DNA from: Cladorhizidae sp. MBARI D1340-BT2
Lineage: Eukaryota; Porifera; Demospongiae; Poecilosclerida; Cladorhizidae
Direction: 5' to 3'
DNA: 64,000 nt
NCBI GenBank assembly: GCA_028752905.1
Contig: JAQNBH010000015.1
Coordinates: 650,667-714,666 of the forward strand
Shown here: piece after piece, positions 1 to 11,935 of the stretch
Layout of the letters: the number at the start of each line of letters is the position of its first letter
Numbering within the stretch: the first letter of the stretch is position 1
The notes under the pieces: generated by a model
Database searches by the model: none
What the model saw: only the letters and a program-made list of their open reading frames with translations
What the model was told of the DNA's origin: nothing
Program-made: the position numbers and the translations under genes

Positions 1-2912
1 ACCTCTTGATAGCAGTCATGGCTGTCTCAACCTCTTGATAGCAGTCATGGCTGTCTCAACCTCTTGATAGCAGTCATGGCTGTGCCTCAACCTCTTGATA
101 GCAGTCATGGCTGTCTCAACCTCTTGATAGCAGTCATGGCTGTGTCTCAACCTCTTGATAGCAGTCATGGCTGTCTCAACCTCTTGATAGCAGTCATGGC
201 TGTCTCAACCTCTTGATAGCAGTCATGGCTGTCTCAACCTCTTGTCTCAACCTCTTGATAGCAGTCATGGCTGTCTCAACCTCTTGATAGCAGTCATGGC
301 TGTGTCTCAACCTCTTGATAGCAGTCATGGCTGTCTCAACCTCTTGATAGCAGTCATGGCTGTCTCAACCTCTTGATAGCAGTCATGGCTGTGCCTCAAC
401 CTCTTGATAGCAGTCATGGCTGTCTCAACCTCTTGATAGCAGTCATGGCTGTGCCTCAACCTCTTGATAGCAGTCATGGCTGTCTCAACCTCTTGATAGC
501 AGTCATGGCTGTCTCAACCTCTTGATAGCAGTCATGGCTGTCTCAACCTCTTGATAGCATTCATGGCTGTCTCAACCTCTTGATAGCAGTCATGGCTGTC
601 TCAACCTCTTGATAGCAGTCATGGCTGTCTCAACCTCTTGATAGCAGTCATGGCTGTCTCAACCTCTTGATAGCAGTCATGGCTGTCTCAACCTCTTGAT
701 AGCAGTCATGGCTGTCTCAACCTCTTGATAGCAGTCATGGCTGTGTCTCAACCTCTTGATAGCAGGCATGGCTGTGCCTCAACATCTTGATAGCAGTCAT
801 GGCTGTCTCAACCTCTTGATAGCAGTCATGGCTGTGCCTCAACCTCTTGATAGCAGTCATGGCTGTCTCAACCTCTTGATAGCAGTCATGGCTGTCTCAA
901 CCTCTTGATAGCAGTCATGGCTGTGCCTCAACCTCTTGATAGCAGTCATGGCTGTCTCAACCTCTTGATAGCAGTCATGGCTGTCTCAACCTCTTGATAG
1001 CAGTCATGGCTGTGTCTCAACCTCTTGATAGCAGTCATGGCTGTCTCAACCTCTTGATAGCAGTCATGGCTGTCTCAACCTCTTGATAGCAGTCATGGCT
1101 GTCTCAACCTCTTGATAGCAGTCATGGCTGTGTCTCAACCTCTTGATAGCAGTCATGGCTGTCTCAACCTCTTGATAGCAGTCATGGCTGTCTCAACCTC
1201 TTGATAGCAGTCATGGCTGTCTCAACCTCTTGATAGCAGTCATGGCTGTGCCTCAACCTCTTGATAGCAGTCATGGCTGTGTCTCAACCTCTTGATAGCA
1301 GTCATGGCTGTCTCAACCTCTTGATAGCAGTCATGGCTGTGTCTCAACCTCTTGATAGCAGTCATGGCTGTCTCAACCTCTTGATAGCAGTCATGGCTGT
1401 CTCAACCTCTTGATAGCAGTCATGGCTGTGCCTCAACCTCTTGATAGCAGTCATGGCTGTCTCAACCTCTTGATAGCAGTCATGGCTGTGCCTCAACCTC
1501 TTGATAGCAGTCATGGCTGTCTCAACCTCTTGATAGCAGTCATGGCTGTCTCAACCTCTTGATAGCAGTCATGGCTGTCTCAACCTCTTGATAGCATTCA
1601 TGGCTGTCTCAACCTCTTGATAGCAGTCATGGCTGTCTCAACCTCTTGATAGCAGTCATGGCTGTCTCAACCTCTTGATAGCAGTCATGGCTGTCTCAAC
1701 CTCTTGATAGCAGTCATGGCTGTCTCAACCTCTTGATAGCAGTCATGGCTGTCTCAACCTCTTGATAGCAGTCATGGCTGTGTCTCAACCTCTTGATAGC
1801 AGGCATGGCTGTGCCTCAACATCTTGATAGCAGTCATGGCTGTCTCAACCTCTTGATAGCAGTCATGGCTGTGCTCTCAACCTCTTGATAGCAGTCATGG
1901 CTGTCTCAACCTCTTGATAGCAGTCATGGCTGTGCCTCAACCTCTTGATAGCAGTCATGGCTGTCTCAACCTCTTGATAGCAGTCATGGCTGTCTCAACC
2001 TCTTGATAGCAGTCATGGCTGTGTCTCAACCTCTTGATAGCAGTCATGGCTGTCTCAACCTCTTGATAGCAGTCATGGCTGTCTCAACCTCTTGATAGCA
2101 GTCATGGCTGTCTCAACCTCTTGATAGCAGTCATGGCTGTGTCTCAACCTCTTGATAGCAGTCATGGCTGTCTCAACCTCTTGATAGCAGTCATGGCTGT
2201 GCCTCAACCTCTTGATAGCAGTCATGGCTGTCTCAACCTCTTGATAGCAGTCATGGTTGTCTCAACCTCTTGATAGCAGTCATGGCTGTGTCTCAACCTC
2301 TTGATAGCAGTCATGGCTGTGTCTCAACCTCTTGATAGCAGTCATGGCTGTGTCTCAACCTCTTGATAGCAGTCATGGCTGTCTCAACCTCTTGATAGCA
2401 GTCATGGCTGTGTCTCAACCTCTTGATAGCAGTCATGGCTGTCTCAACCTCTTGATAGCAGTCATGGCTGTGCCTCAACCTCTTGATAGCAGTCATGGCT
2501 GTCTCAACCTCTTGATAGCAGTCTCATGGCTGTCTCAACCTCTTGATAACAGTCATGGCTGTGCCTCAACCTCTTGATAGCAGTCATGGCTGTGTCTCAA
2601 CCTCTTGATAGCAGTCATGGCTGTCTCAACCTCTTGATAGCAGTCATGGCTGTCTCAACCTCTTGATAGCAGTCATGGCTGTGTCTCAACCTCTTGATAG
2701 CAGTCATGGCTGTCTCAACCTCTTGATAGCAGTCATGGCTGTCTCAACCTCTTGATAGCAGTCATGGCTGTATCTCAACCTCTTGATAGCAGTCATGGCT
2801 GTCTCAACCTCTTGATAGCAGTCATGGCTGTCTCAACCTCTTGATAGCAGTCATGGCTGTCTCAACCTCTTGATAGCAGTCATGGCTGTCTCAACCTCTT
2901 GATAGCAGTCAT
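1..2912. repeat. 29-bp minisatellite array (about 97 units)
   Basis: Head-to-tail copies of a 29-bp unit (cctcttgatagcagtcatgg plus ctgtctcaa) fill the start of the window; the left end is cut off. Many units are 31 bp, with ctgtgtctcaa or ctgtgcctcaa at the end. Rare point variants (gcattcatgg, gcaggcatgg, caacatcttg) recur about 1,037 bp apart, so part of the array was itself duplicated. Frames that stay open across it are a product of the repeat. The array lies downstream of COA6. Confidence 0.97.
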
Positions 2913-3110
2913 CAACCTGCTTGAGTATCTTGTCCTATAATTGGGATAAACCACAAGACTCCAACATTCCGATAGTTATCAAACATGATTGGCAACTTGG
3001 CAGTGATAGTTGTGTGTCCTCATGCAGTGGGCATGTTCTATATGGTGCCCATTCTAGTTGGCATTTGTGGGATTTGACTGCAAATTTAATTTCCAACATT
3101 TCCGGCTGTT

Positions 3111-3236
3111 GTACATGGTGCATAGGTCATAGTGCAAGTCTACAGAGTACATGGTGCATAGGTCATAGTGCAAGTCTACACAGTACATGGTGCACAGGTC
3201 ATGGTGCAAGTCTACACAGTACTTGGTGCACAGGTA
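3111..3236. repeat. 36-bp repeat, about 3.5 units
   Basis: Unit tacatggtgcataggtcata plus gtgcaagtctacacag, repeated about three and a half times. It sits downstream of the COA6 stop codon on the minus strand. A variant poly(A) signal ATTAAA is present on the minus strand at 3085-3090, just beyond this repeat, and could end the COA6 transcript; that link is only a guess. Confidence 0.85.
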
Positions 3237-3432
3237 TATAACCACACCCACTACACGCCCACCTGCCATGAAGTTGCGAGTTGTTGGAGATGATAAAACT
3301 TCTGCTTTGTATTAGTACACAATGAATTAGTACACAATGAATACACAATGTCATGAGAACACGCCCCTCTCGTGTGTGTGTGTGTGAGTATGCACTTGAT
3401 GTGTTGATGTGATCCAGGAGGGGGGAGGGGCA

Positions 3433-3537
3433 TTACTTGCTAGAGAATTGCATCTTCATTTCTATTGGTTGATAGCCTTTCTCGTCCAGCTTCTTCTTAT
3501 AAGCTTCATACACTCTCTTTCTGTTGAAGTAGGTCAC
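3433..3537 (-). CDS. COA6: COA6 exon 3 (C-terminal exon, stop codon)
   Basis: Last coding exon of the COA6 orthologue. Acceptor ccatcag precedes the first codon (phase 0), and the exon reads VTYFNRKRVYEAYKKKLDEK to a TAA at 3433-3435. This is the basic helix that follows the second cysteine pair in COA6 proteins (family pattern: W, two residues, YF, K/R-rich). Joining it in phase 0 to exon 2, which ends in the Trp codon, restores the conserved W-x-x-YF junction, so the splice pair is well supported. The 3,304-bp intron between them contains the 34-bp and 23-bp arrays. Confidence 0.9.
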   Translation of the reverse strand: MTYFNRKRVYEAYKKKLDEKGYQPIEMKMQFSSK

Positions 3538-3996
3538 CTGATGGTATAAGTACATAGTTACCATGGTTGCCATGGTTATTATTGCACACACACAAACACA
3601 CACAATCATGAATATATTTATGTAGATTGCCATAAGTCGGAGATGACATTTTATTTTCCTACTAGTGTGTATAAAGATCCTCCATATCAATTTATCACGA
3701 CAAGCCTCGAGGCACAACATGCAGTTAACTTGTCTCAAAGAACATGTTCGTAAACTTGACTGATTGAAATGGATGGCCACACCCCCACTCACACATACAC
3801 TAATTATGGACCTCGGAGTAAGAGACACCTGGAAGCTTAACACAAGAAGATTCTCACCATCACAATGTTTGTCAGGACAGGGTCAACTAGCATGTCTGCC
3901 ATACCAACACCTATTACTAGTCCTAGCCTCAGTTTCACCAAATATTTCATTTATCTCACTATTCTTTATAATCAGAAACTACTCGGAATGTTATGG

Positions 3997-6104
3997 CTTG
4001 GAGGGGGAGTATAGTCTGCCAGGGATCCTACTTGGAGGGGGAGTATAGTCTGCCAGGGATCCTACTTGGAGGGGGAGTATAGTCTGCCAGGGATCCTACT
4101 TGGAGGGGTAGTATAGTCTGCCAGGGATCCTACTTGGAGGGGTAGTATAGTCTGCCAGGGATCCTACTTGGAGGGGGAGTATAGTCTGCCAGGGATCCTA
4201 CTTGGAGGGGTAGTATAGTCTGCCAGGGATCCTACTTGGAGGGGTAGTATAGTCTGCCAGGGATCCTACTTGGAGGGGGAGTATAGTCTGCCAGGGATCC
4301 TACTTGGAGGGGTAGTATAGTCTGCCAGGGATCCTACTTGGAGGGGGAGTATAGTCTGCCAGGGATCCTACTTGGAGGGGGAGTATAGTCTGCCAGGGAT
4401 CCTACTTGGAGGGGGAGTATAGTCTGCCAGGGATCCTACTTGGAGGGGGAGTATAGTCTGCCAGTCATCCTACTTGGAGGGGGAGTATAGTCTGCCAGGG
4501 ATCCTACTTGGAGGGGTAGTATAGTCTGCCAGGGATCCTACTTGGAGGGGTAGTATAGTCTGCCAGGGATCCTACTTGGAGGGGGAGTATAGTCTGCCAG
4601 GGATCCTACTTGGAGGGGGAGTATAGTCTGCCAGGGATCCTACTTGGAGGGGTAGTATAGTCTGCCAGGGATCCTACTTGGAGGGGGAGTATAGTCTGCC
4701 AGGGATCCTACTTGGAGGGGGAGTATAGTCTGCCAGGGATCCTACTTGGAGGGGTAGTATAGTCTGCCAGGGATCCTACTTGGAGGGGTAGTATAGTCTG
4801 CCAGGGATCCTACTTGGAGGGGTAGTATAGTCTGCCAGGGATCCTACTTGGAGGGGGAGTATAGTCTGCCAGGGATCCTACTTGGAGGGGGAGTATAGTC
4901 TGCCAGTCATCCTACTTGGAGGGGTAGTATAGTCTGCCAGGGATCCTACTTGGAGGGGGAGTATAGTCTGCCAGTCATCCTACTTGGAGGGGGAGTATAG
5001 TCTGCCAGGGATCCTACTTGGAGGGGTAGTATAGTCTGCCAGGGATCCTACTTGGAGAGGGAGTATAGTCTGCCAGTCATCCTACTTGGAGGGGTAGTAT
5101 AGTCTGCCAGTCATCCTACTTGGAGGGGTAGTATAGTCTGCCAGTCATCCTACTTGGAGGGGGAGTATAGTCTGCCAGGGATCCTACTTGGAGGGGGAGT
5201 ATAGTCTGCCAGGGATCCTACTTGGAGGGGGAGTATAGTCTGCCAGGGATCCTACTTGGAGGGGGAGTATAGTCTGCCAGGGATCCTACTTGGAGGGGGA
5301 GTATAGTCTGCCAGGGATCCTACTTGGAGGGGTAGTATAGTCTGCCAGGGATCCTACTTGGAGGGGTAGTATAGTCTGCCAGGGATCCTACTTGGAGGGG
5401 GAGTATAGTCTGCCAGTCATCCTACTTGGAGGGGGAGTATAGTCTGCCAGGGATCCTACTTGGAGGGGTAGTATAGTCTGCCAGGGATCCTACTTGGAGG
5501 GGGAGTATAGTCTGCCAGTCATCCTACTTGGAGGGGGAGTATAGTCTGCCAGAGATCCTACTTGGAGGGGGAGTATAGTCTGCCAGGGATCCTACTTGGA
5601 GGGGGAGTATAGTCTGCCAGTCATCCTACTTGGAGGGGTAGTATAGTCTGCCAGGGATCCTACTTGGAGAGGGAGTATAGTCTGCCAGGGATCCTACTTG
5701 GAGGGGTAGTATAGTCTGCCAGGGATCCTACTTGGAGGGGGAGTATAGTCTGCCAGGGATCCTACTTGGAGGGGGAGTATAGTCTGCCAGGGATCCTACT
5801 TGGAGGGGGAGTATAGTCTGCCAGTCATCCTACTTGGAGGGGGAGTATAGTCTGCCAGGGATCCTACTTGGAGGGGGAGTATAGTCTGCCAGGGATCCTA
5901 CTTGGAGGGGGAGTATAGTCTGCCAGGGATCCTACTTGGAGGGGGAGTATAGTCTGCCAGGGATCCTACTTGGAGGGGGAGTATAGTCTGCCAGGGATCC
6001 TACTTGGAGGGGTAGTATAGTCTGCCAGGGATCCTACTTGGAGGGGGAGTATAGTCTGCCAGTCATCCTACTTGGAGGGGGAGTATAGTCTGCCAGGGAT
6101 CCTT
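3997..6104. repeat. 34-bp minisatellite in COA6 intron 2 (about 62 units)
   Basis: Unit cttggagggggagtatagtc plus tgccagggatccta. Almost every copy carries a BamHI site (GGATCC), except a subclass with tcatcc. The main variable positions are g/t in GGGG(G/T)AG and gg/tc before atcc, so the array reads like a two-allele barcode. It fills about two thirds of COA6 intron 2 and ends abruptly at 6104. Confidence 0.97.
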
Positions 6105-6344
6105 GCACAACTAGAGTTCTTTAAACATATATATGAAATTTCATGCCAGAATGGATCCAGTGATCGATGCTGGCCAGCATGATCTGCAGTGCATATGTAT
6201 ACATACACACAGACAGACACATGCAGCCATCCATTCATGGTGTTTTCTCTTCTTTCTCTACGACACAGATTCCATTGTCCTCCGACTTCAAAGTTTTCCT
6301 TTGTGTCTGTTCCCTCCATGTGCCTGCACTGCAACCCCACTCCT

Positions 6345-6695
6345 GCCGTGCTAGTAGCCTCACTGCTGCCGTGCTAGTAGCTCACTCCTGCCGTGCTAGT
6401 AGCCTCACTGCTGCCGTGCTAGTAGCCTCACTGCTGCCGTGCTAGTAGCCTCACTGCTGCCGTGCTAGTAGCCTCACTGCTGCCGTGCTAGTAGCCTCAC
6501 TGCTGCCGTGCTAGTAGCCTCACTGCTGCCGTGCTAGTAGCCTCACTGCTGCCGTGCTAGTAGCCTCACTGCTGCCGTGCTAGTAGCCTCACTGCTGCCG
6601 TAGTAGCCTCACTGCTGCCGTGCTCACTGCTGCCGTGCTAGTAGCCTCACTGCTGCCGTGCTAGTAGCCTCACTGCTGTAGCCTCACTGCAGCCG
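6345..6695. repeat. 23-bp minisatellite in COA6 intron 2 (about 15 units)
   Basis: Unit ctgctgccgtgctagtagcc plus tca, with two shortened copies near 6600 and 6670. It is a second, unrelated array inside the same COA6 intron, 240 bp from the 34-bp array and 150 bp from exon 2. Confidence 0.93.
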
Positions 6696-6841
6696 TGCTA
6701 GTGAATGTGTTAGTGACTTGCACAGCAAATGTTTTACTTAGACTGTGACACATAATTATAATTTTAATAGGTGACCTTCTAAATTAAGAGTGCAACACAT
6801 GCTAATTCAACACACCATCTTGAAGAGCCCAACTGACTTAC

Positions 6842-6989
6842 CCAGGACTGCAGGCAACTCGTATTGTACTTCTCCTTGAGTTCTTTGCAAGCATCTTCAG
6901 ATTCGTTGTTCTCCACCAGACACTGGTAAAATGCATCCCTAGCACCATAACACAACTGTCTCTGTGAGCTACTAGGAGCTACCTTCTCC
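6842..6989 (-). CDS. COA6: COA6 exon 2 (twin CX9C/CX10C cysteine core)
   Basis: COA6 is a small soluble protein of the mitochondrial intermembrane space. It is needed to deliver copper to the CuA site of COX2 during complex IV assembly. This exon carries the family core: QRQLCYGARDAFYQC is a CX9C pair and CKELKEKYNTSC is a CX10C pair, the COA6-specific spacing, followed by LQSW. The acceptor is tgtgcag; the donor is TGG followed by GTAAGT, a strong 5' splice site. The exon is 148 nt, entering with one base and leaving in phase 0. Both neighbouring exons fit these phases, giving about 111 residues in all, close to vertebrate COA6. All four cysteines are present. Confidence 0.93.
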
Positions 6990-7120
6990 CTGCACACACA
7001 CCACACACACCACACACCACACATAACACACCAGCTTCGGTTAACTTCACCCTATACACAGCCATAACACACTTGGCTGGCCTCATCAATTTGCAAAAAA
7101 CCAAGTGACCTCTGTCTGAC

Positions 7121-7203
7121 CTCTGTCTGACCTTGCCATTGTACGGTAGTTCTTTGTTGGCCATTGCAAGGTTTCCTGCTTTGGCTCCTCTCACGCCTGC
7201 CAT
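7121..7203 (-). CDS. COA6: COA6 exon 1 (start codon)
   Basis: ATG at 7201-7203 opens MAGVRGAKAGNLAMANKELP. A second in-frame ATG follows at codon 14. Two near-identical donors lie 11 bp apart because a GGTCAGACAGA motif is duplicated: AAG followed by GTCAGA (exon ending 7132) and AGAG followed by GTCAGA (exon ending 7121). Only the 7121 donor keeps the frame when joined to the acceptor at 6989, so I chose it. A 131-bp intron follows. The N-terminal segment is not conserved in the family, so the exact start is less sure than the core. Upstream is 90 bp of single-copy DNA and then a 2-kb array. Confidence 0.7.
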
Positions 7204-7289
7204 GACTTGCAGATGTGCTTGTGCTTAATTAACTCACCAGCACCAACATGTTTTGTGGTATCCAGGCTCAACCACTACTGCGTGGTTAT

Positions 7290-9447
7290 TACTTTATGAA
7301 TCTCATTACCAGGTGTAGTGTATCTCACACCTACTGTATATGGTGGTGGGTTTGGGAGTTATTACTTTATGAATCTCATTACCAGGTGTAGTGTATCTCA
7401 CACCTACTGTATATGGTGGTGGGTTTGGGGGTTATTACTTTAGAATCCATTACTTTAGAATCCATTACCAGGTGTAGTGTATCTCACACCTACTGTATGT
7501 GGTGGGTTTGGGGGTTATTACTTTAGAATCCATTACTTTAGAATCCATTACCAGGTGTAGTGTATCTCACACCTACTGTATGTGGTGGGTTTGGGAGTTA
7601 TTACTTTAGAATCCATTACTTTAGAATCTCATTACCAGATGTAGTAATCTCACACCTACTGTATGTGGTGGGTTTGGGGGTTATTACTTTAGAATCCATT
7701 ACTTTAGAATCTCATTACCAGGTGTAGTGTATCTCACACCTACTGTATGTGGTGGGTTTGGGGGTTATTACTTTAGAATCCATTACTTTAGAATCCATTA
7801 CCAGGTGTAGTGTATCTCACACCTACTGTATGTGGTGGGTTTGGGGGTTATTACTTTAGAATCCATTACTTTAGAATCCATTACCAGGTGTAGTAATCTC
7901 ACACCTACTGTATGTGGTGGGTTTAGGGGTTATTACTTTAGAATCCATTACTTTAGAATCCATTACCAGGTGTAGTGTATCTCACACCTACTGTATGTGG
8001 TGGGTTTGGGGGTTATTACTTTAGAATCCATTACTTTAGAATCCATTACCAGGTGTAGTGTATCTCACACCTACTGTATGTGGTGGGTTTGGGAGTTATT
8101 ACTTTAGAATCCATTACTTTAGAATCTCATTACCAGGTGTAGTAATCTCACACCTACTGTATGTGGTGGGTTTGGGGGTTATTACTTTAAAATCCATTAC
8201 TTTAGAATCTCATTACCAGGTGTAGTGTATCTCACACCTACTGTATGTGGTGGGTTTGGGGGTTATTACTTTAGAATCCATTACTTTAGAATCTCATTAC
8301 CAGGTGTAGTAATCTCACACCTACTGTATGTGGTGGGTTTGGGGGTTATTACTTTAGAATCCATTACTTTAGAATCTCATTACCAGGTGTAGTGTATCTC
8401 ACACCTACTGTATGTGGTGGGTTTGGGGGTTATTACTTTAGAATCCATGACTTTAGAATCCATTACTTTAGAATCCATTACCAGGTGTAGTGTATCTCAC
8501 ACCTACTGTATGTGGTGGGTTTGGGGGTTATTACTTTAGAATCCATTACTTTAGAATCCATTACCAGGTGTAGTAATCTCACACCTACTGTATGTGGTGG
8601 GTTTGGGGGTTATTACTTTCGAATCCATTACTTTAGAATCCATTACCAGGTGTAGTGTATCTCACACCTACTGTATGTGGTGGGTTTGGGGGTTATTACT
8701 TTAGAATCCATTACTTTAGAATCCATTACCAGGTGTAGTGTATCTCACACCTACTGTATGTGGTGGGTTTGGGAGTTATTACTTTAGAATCCATTACTTT
8801 AGAATCTCATTACCAGGTGTAGTAATCTCACACCTACTGTATGTGGTGGGTTTAGGGGTTATTACTTTAGAATCCATTACTTTAGAATCTCATTACCAGG
8901 TGTAGTGTATCTCACACCTACTGTATGTGGTGGGTTTGGGGGTTATTACTTTAGAATCCATTACTTTAGAATCTCATTACCAGATGTAGTAATCTCACAC
9001 CTACTGTATGTGGTGGGTTTGGGGGTTATTACTTTAGAATCCATTACTTTAGAATCTCATTACCAGATGTAGTAATCTCACACCTACTGTATGTGGTGGG
9101 TTTGGGAGTTATTACTTCATGAATCTCATTACTAGGTGTAGTGTATCTCACACCTACTGTATGTGGTGGTGGGTTTGGGAGTTATTACTTCATGAATCTC
9201 ATTACTAGGTGTAGTGTATTTCACACCTACTGTATGTGGTGGTGGGTTTGGGAGTTATTACTTCATGAATCTCATTACTAGGTGTAGTGTATCTCACACC
9301 TACTGTATGTGGTGGTGGGTTTGGGAGTTATTACTGCATGAATCTCATTACTGGGTGTAGTGTATCTCACACCTACTGTATGTGGTGGGTTTAGGGGTTA
9401 TTACTTCATGAATCTCATTACTAGGTGTAGTGTATCTCACACCTCCA
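7290..9447. repeat. 72/83-bp minisatellite upstream of COA6
   Basis: Core units are about 83-84 bp and contain ggtgtagtgtatctcacacc, a 6-bp stem inverted repeat (AGGTGT/ACACCT), then tactgtatgtggtgggtttg and a doubled ttactttagaatccat. Units at both ends (7290-7430 and 9100-9447) lack the internal doubling and carry ttatgaatctc or ttcatgaatctc. The array therefore has older-looking edges and a younger centre. It begins about 90 bp upstream of the COA6 ATG, so it lies in or next to the promoter. Confidence 0.96.
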
Positions 9448-10200
9448 ATGTGAACACTTGAAGTGGGAAAACTAGTAGAGATCATTTAAACTTAACTACA
9501 TCTACTCTGACACAATCAGCAATTATAAGAGATAAGGGGAGAGGCTGAAGGTTTAGCATTTAGGGCGGGAACAAGTCTGAAATCCGTGGCTTACTATTTA
9601 AACAACCATATCTTTTCAGGCTATGGTCCTGCACGTGGTTGGATTATACATTTTCTTAAAATTCTTTAACATTTCCTGAAGAAGACTAGAGCATCAGTCG
9701 AAACATCGAGAGAATACAATTTCAAGTTGATCACTGAGAAGGTTTTTGTAATCCTTAACATTTATTTTCCAACCCAAACTCAAGTTTTAATGTATAGAGT
9801 ACTCTAGCCACTGGTGCTAATTTCAGATGTCTACACTTGAGAAACTCCAGTTATTCTTGTTGAGAAATCAGGCACTCGGGTTTTGAGGTTCCCTCCATTT
9901 TAGCTCCAGTAACTTGGGTAGTTGAAATGTTTTAGTATGAAAGAGAGCACACAGAGAGACCTATCTTTTGAGCTTCATATCAAGTCCATACCATGAAGTA
10001 CGCAGAATCTATGGAGCTATAAAGTGGTAACCAAAAGATATTTAGCACCTACTATTTAACCCCTCCCCCCATTAAAACTTTACAAGGTGTGGCCAGAAAT
10101 TTGTAGTTGACGAGGTCAAGTTAGTAAGTCTAATCAAAAGGTGTTGCATCTCTAACATTCACAACTTTAGCACTCGACTGTCAAAAAGGTCGGAGATGTA
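9448..10200. other. Single-copy spacer with a dispersed-repeat motif
   Basis: No convincing gene on either strand. At 9676-9704 there is a compact motif, CTGAAGA, a short GACT/AGTC stem, then GAAAC. A diverged relative lies at 28996-29040. The motif resembles the conserved boxes of a hammerhead ribozyme and is discussed as a finding. The rest is AT-rich unique DNA. Confidence 0.5.
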
Positions 10201-11570
10201 CATGCCTAGTATACCCTACTAGTATATCCTGCATGCACCTAGCTACGACCTCTAGTTTACCCTACATGCACCTAGCTACTGCATGGCTATGACCTCTAGT
10301 ATACTCTACATACACCCTACATGCACCTAGCTACTGCATGACCTCTAGTATACTCTACATGCACCTAGCTACTGCATGGCTATGACCTCTAGTATACCCT
10401 ACATGCACCTAGCTACTGTATACCCTACATGCACCTAGCTACTGCATGGCTATGACCTCTAGTATACCCTACATGCACCTATCTACTGCATGGCTATGAC
10501 CTCTAGTATACCCTACATGCACCTAACTACTGCATGGCTATGACCTCTAGTATACCCTACATGCACCTAGCTACTGCATGGCTATGGACCTCTAGTATAC
10601 CCTACATGCACCTATCTACTGCATGGCTATGACCTCTAGTATACCCTACATGCACCTAGCTACTGCATGGCTATGACCTCTAGTATACCCTACATGCACC
10701 TATCTACTGCATGGCTATGACCTCTAGTATACCCTACATGCACCTAGCTACTGCATGGCTATGACCTCTAGTATACCCTACATGCACCTAGCTACTGCAT
10801 GGCTATGACCTCTAGTATACTCTACATGCACCTAGCTACTGCATGGCTATGACCTCTAGTATACCCTACATGCACCTAGCTACTGCATGGCTATGAACTT
10901 CTAGTATACTCTACATGCACCTAGCTACTGCATGGCTATGACCTCTAGTATACCCTACATGCACCTAGCTACTGCATGGCTATGACCTCTAGTATACCCT
11001 ACATGCACCTAGCTACTGCATGGCTATGACCTCTAGTATACCCTACATGCACCTAGCTACTGCATGGCTATGACCTCTAGTATACCCTACATGCACCTAG
11101 CTACTGCATGGCTATGACCTCTAGTATACCCTACATGCACCTAGCTACTGCATGGCTATGACCTCTAGTATACCCTACATGCACCTAACTACTGCATGGC
11201 TATGACCTCTAGTATACCCTACATGCACCTAGCTACTGCATGGCTATGACCTCTAGTATACCCTACATGCACCTAGCTACTGCATGGCTATGAACCTCTA
11301 GTATACTCTACATGCACCTAGCTACTGCATGGCTATGACCTCTAGTATACTCTACATGCACCTACAGCTACTGCATGGCTATGACCTCTAGTATACCCTA
11401 CATGCACCTAGCTACTGCATGGCTATGACCTCTAGTATACCCTACATGCACCTAGCTACTGCATGGCTATGAACCTCTAGTATACCCTACATGCACCTAG
11501 CTACTGCATGGCTATGAACCTCTAGTATACCCTACATGCACCTACAGCTACTGCATGGCTACGAACTGGC
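10200..11570. repeat. 44-bp minisatellite (about 31 units)
   Basis: Unit ctatgacctctagtatacccta plus catgcacctagctactgcatgg. Small indels (gaacctct, ctacagctac) mark individual copies. The left edge (10200-10440) is made of shorter, scrambled units. Intergenic. Confidence 0.96.
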
Positions 11571-11649
11571 ACCTTACAGCTACAATACTCAATTAAGCTT
11601 CCACTGGATTGAAATCCAACTTAGTTGAGTAAATGGGCTTTTCTCTCCC

Positions 11650-11935
11650 CACGCGCAAGGTAAAGTGTCGCCTATAACACAGATTAGTACACACAAGTAC
11701 AGGTATAACGGTCACCCAGATGACATCTAACACGATAGCTTTATCGCACCTACGACTTACTCCATCAATTAGCTTACTCCATCAATTAGTAGATAACACT
11801 GGAAATATTGTTCTAGGCAGCGGTAGTCTCGAGGGATGAAAGAGGTGATGAAAGGACGACGACTAAGCAGGTCCAGCCGCTCGCGCGGAAAGTTTCGGTG
11901 CGAATGCAAGCGCGTAAGATGTTACGCTATCTAAT
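11650..11935. promoter_or_regulatory. CpG-rich single-copy patch, possible promoter
   Basis: This 285-bp stretch has many CpG dinucleotides (for example cgctcgcgcggaaag, cgcgtaag, acgacgac) in a region where unique DNA is otherwise CpG-poor. No repeat and no long frame explains it. It may be the promoter or 5' untranslated exon of an unseen gene, or a remnant of a mobile element. There is no direct evidence of transcription, and I could not link it to COA6 or cofilin. Confidence 0.3.

Noticed and set aside
1..2912. CRISPR-like regular repeats
   Set aside because: Units are directly adjacent with no unique spacers, and the window is eukaryotic. The same applies to all other arrays here.
7081..7203. 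COA6 exon 1 running on without splicing to 6979
   Set aside because: The read-through peptide (VRQRSDRGHLVF and CVVCGVCGVC) is intronic CA-repeat translation; a clean GT-AG pair removes it and keeps frame.
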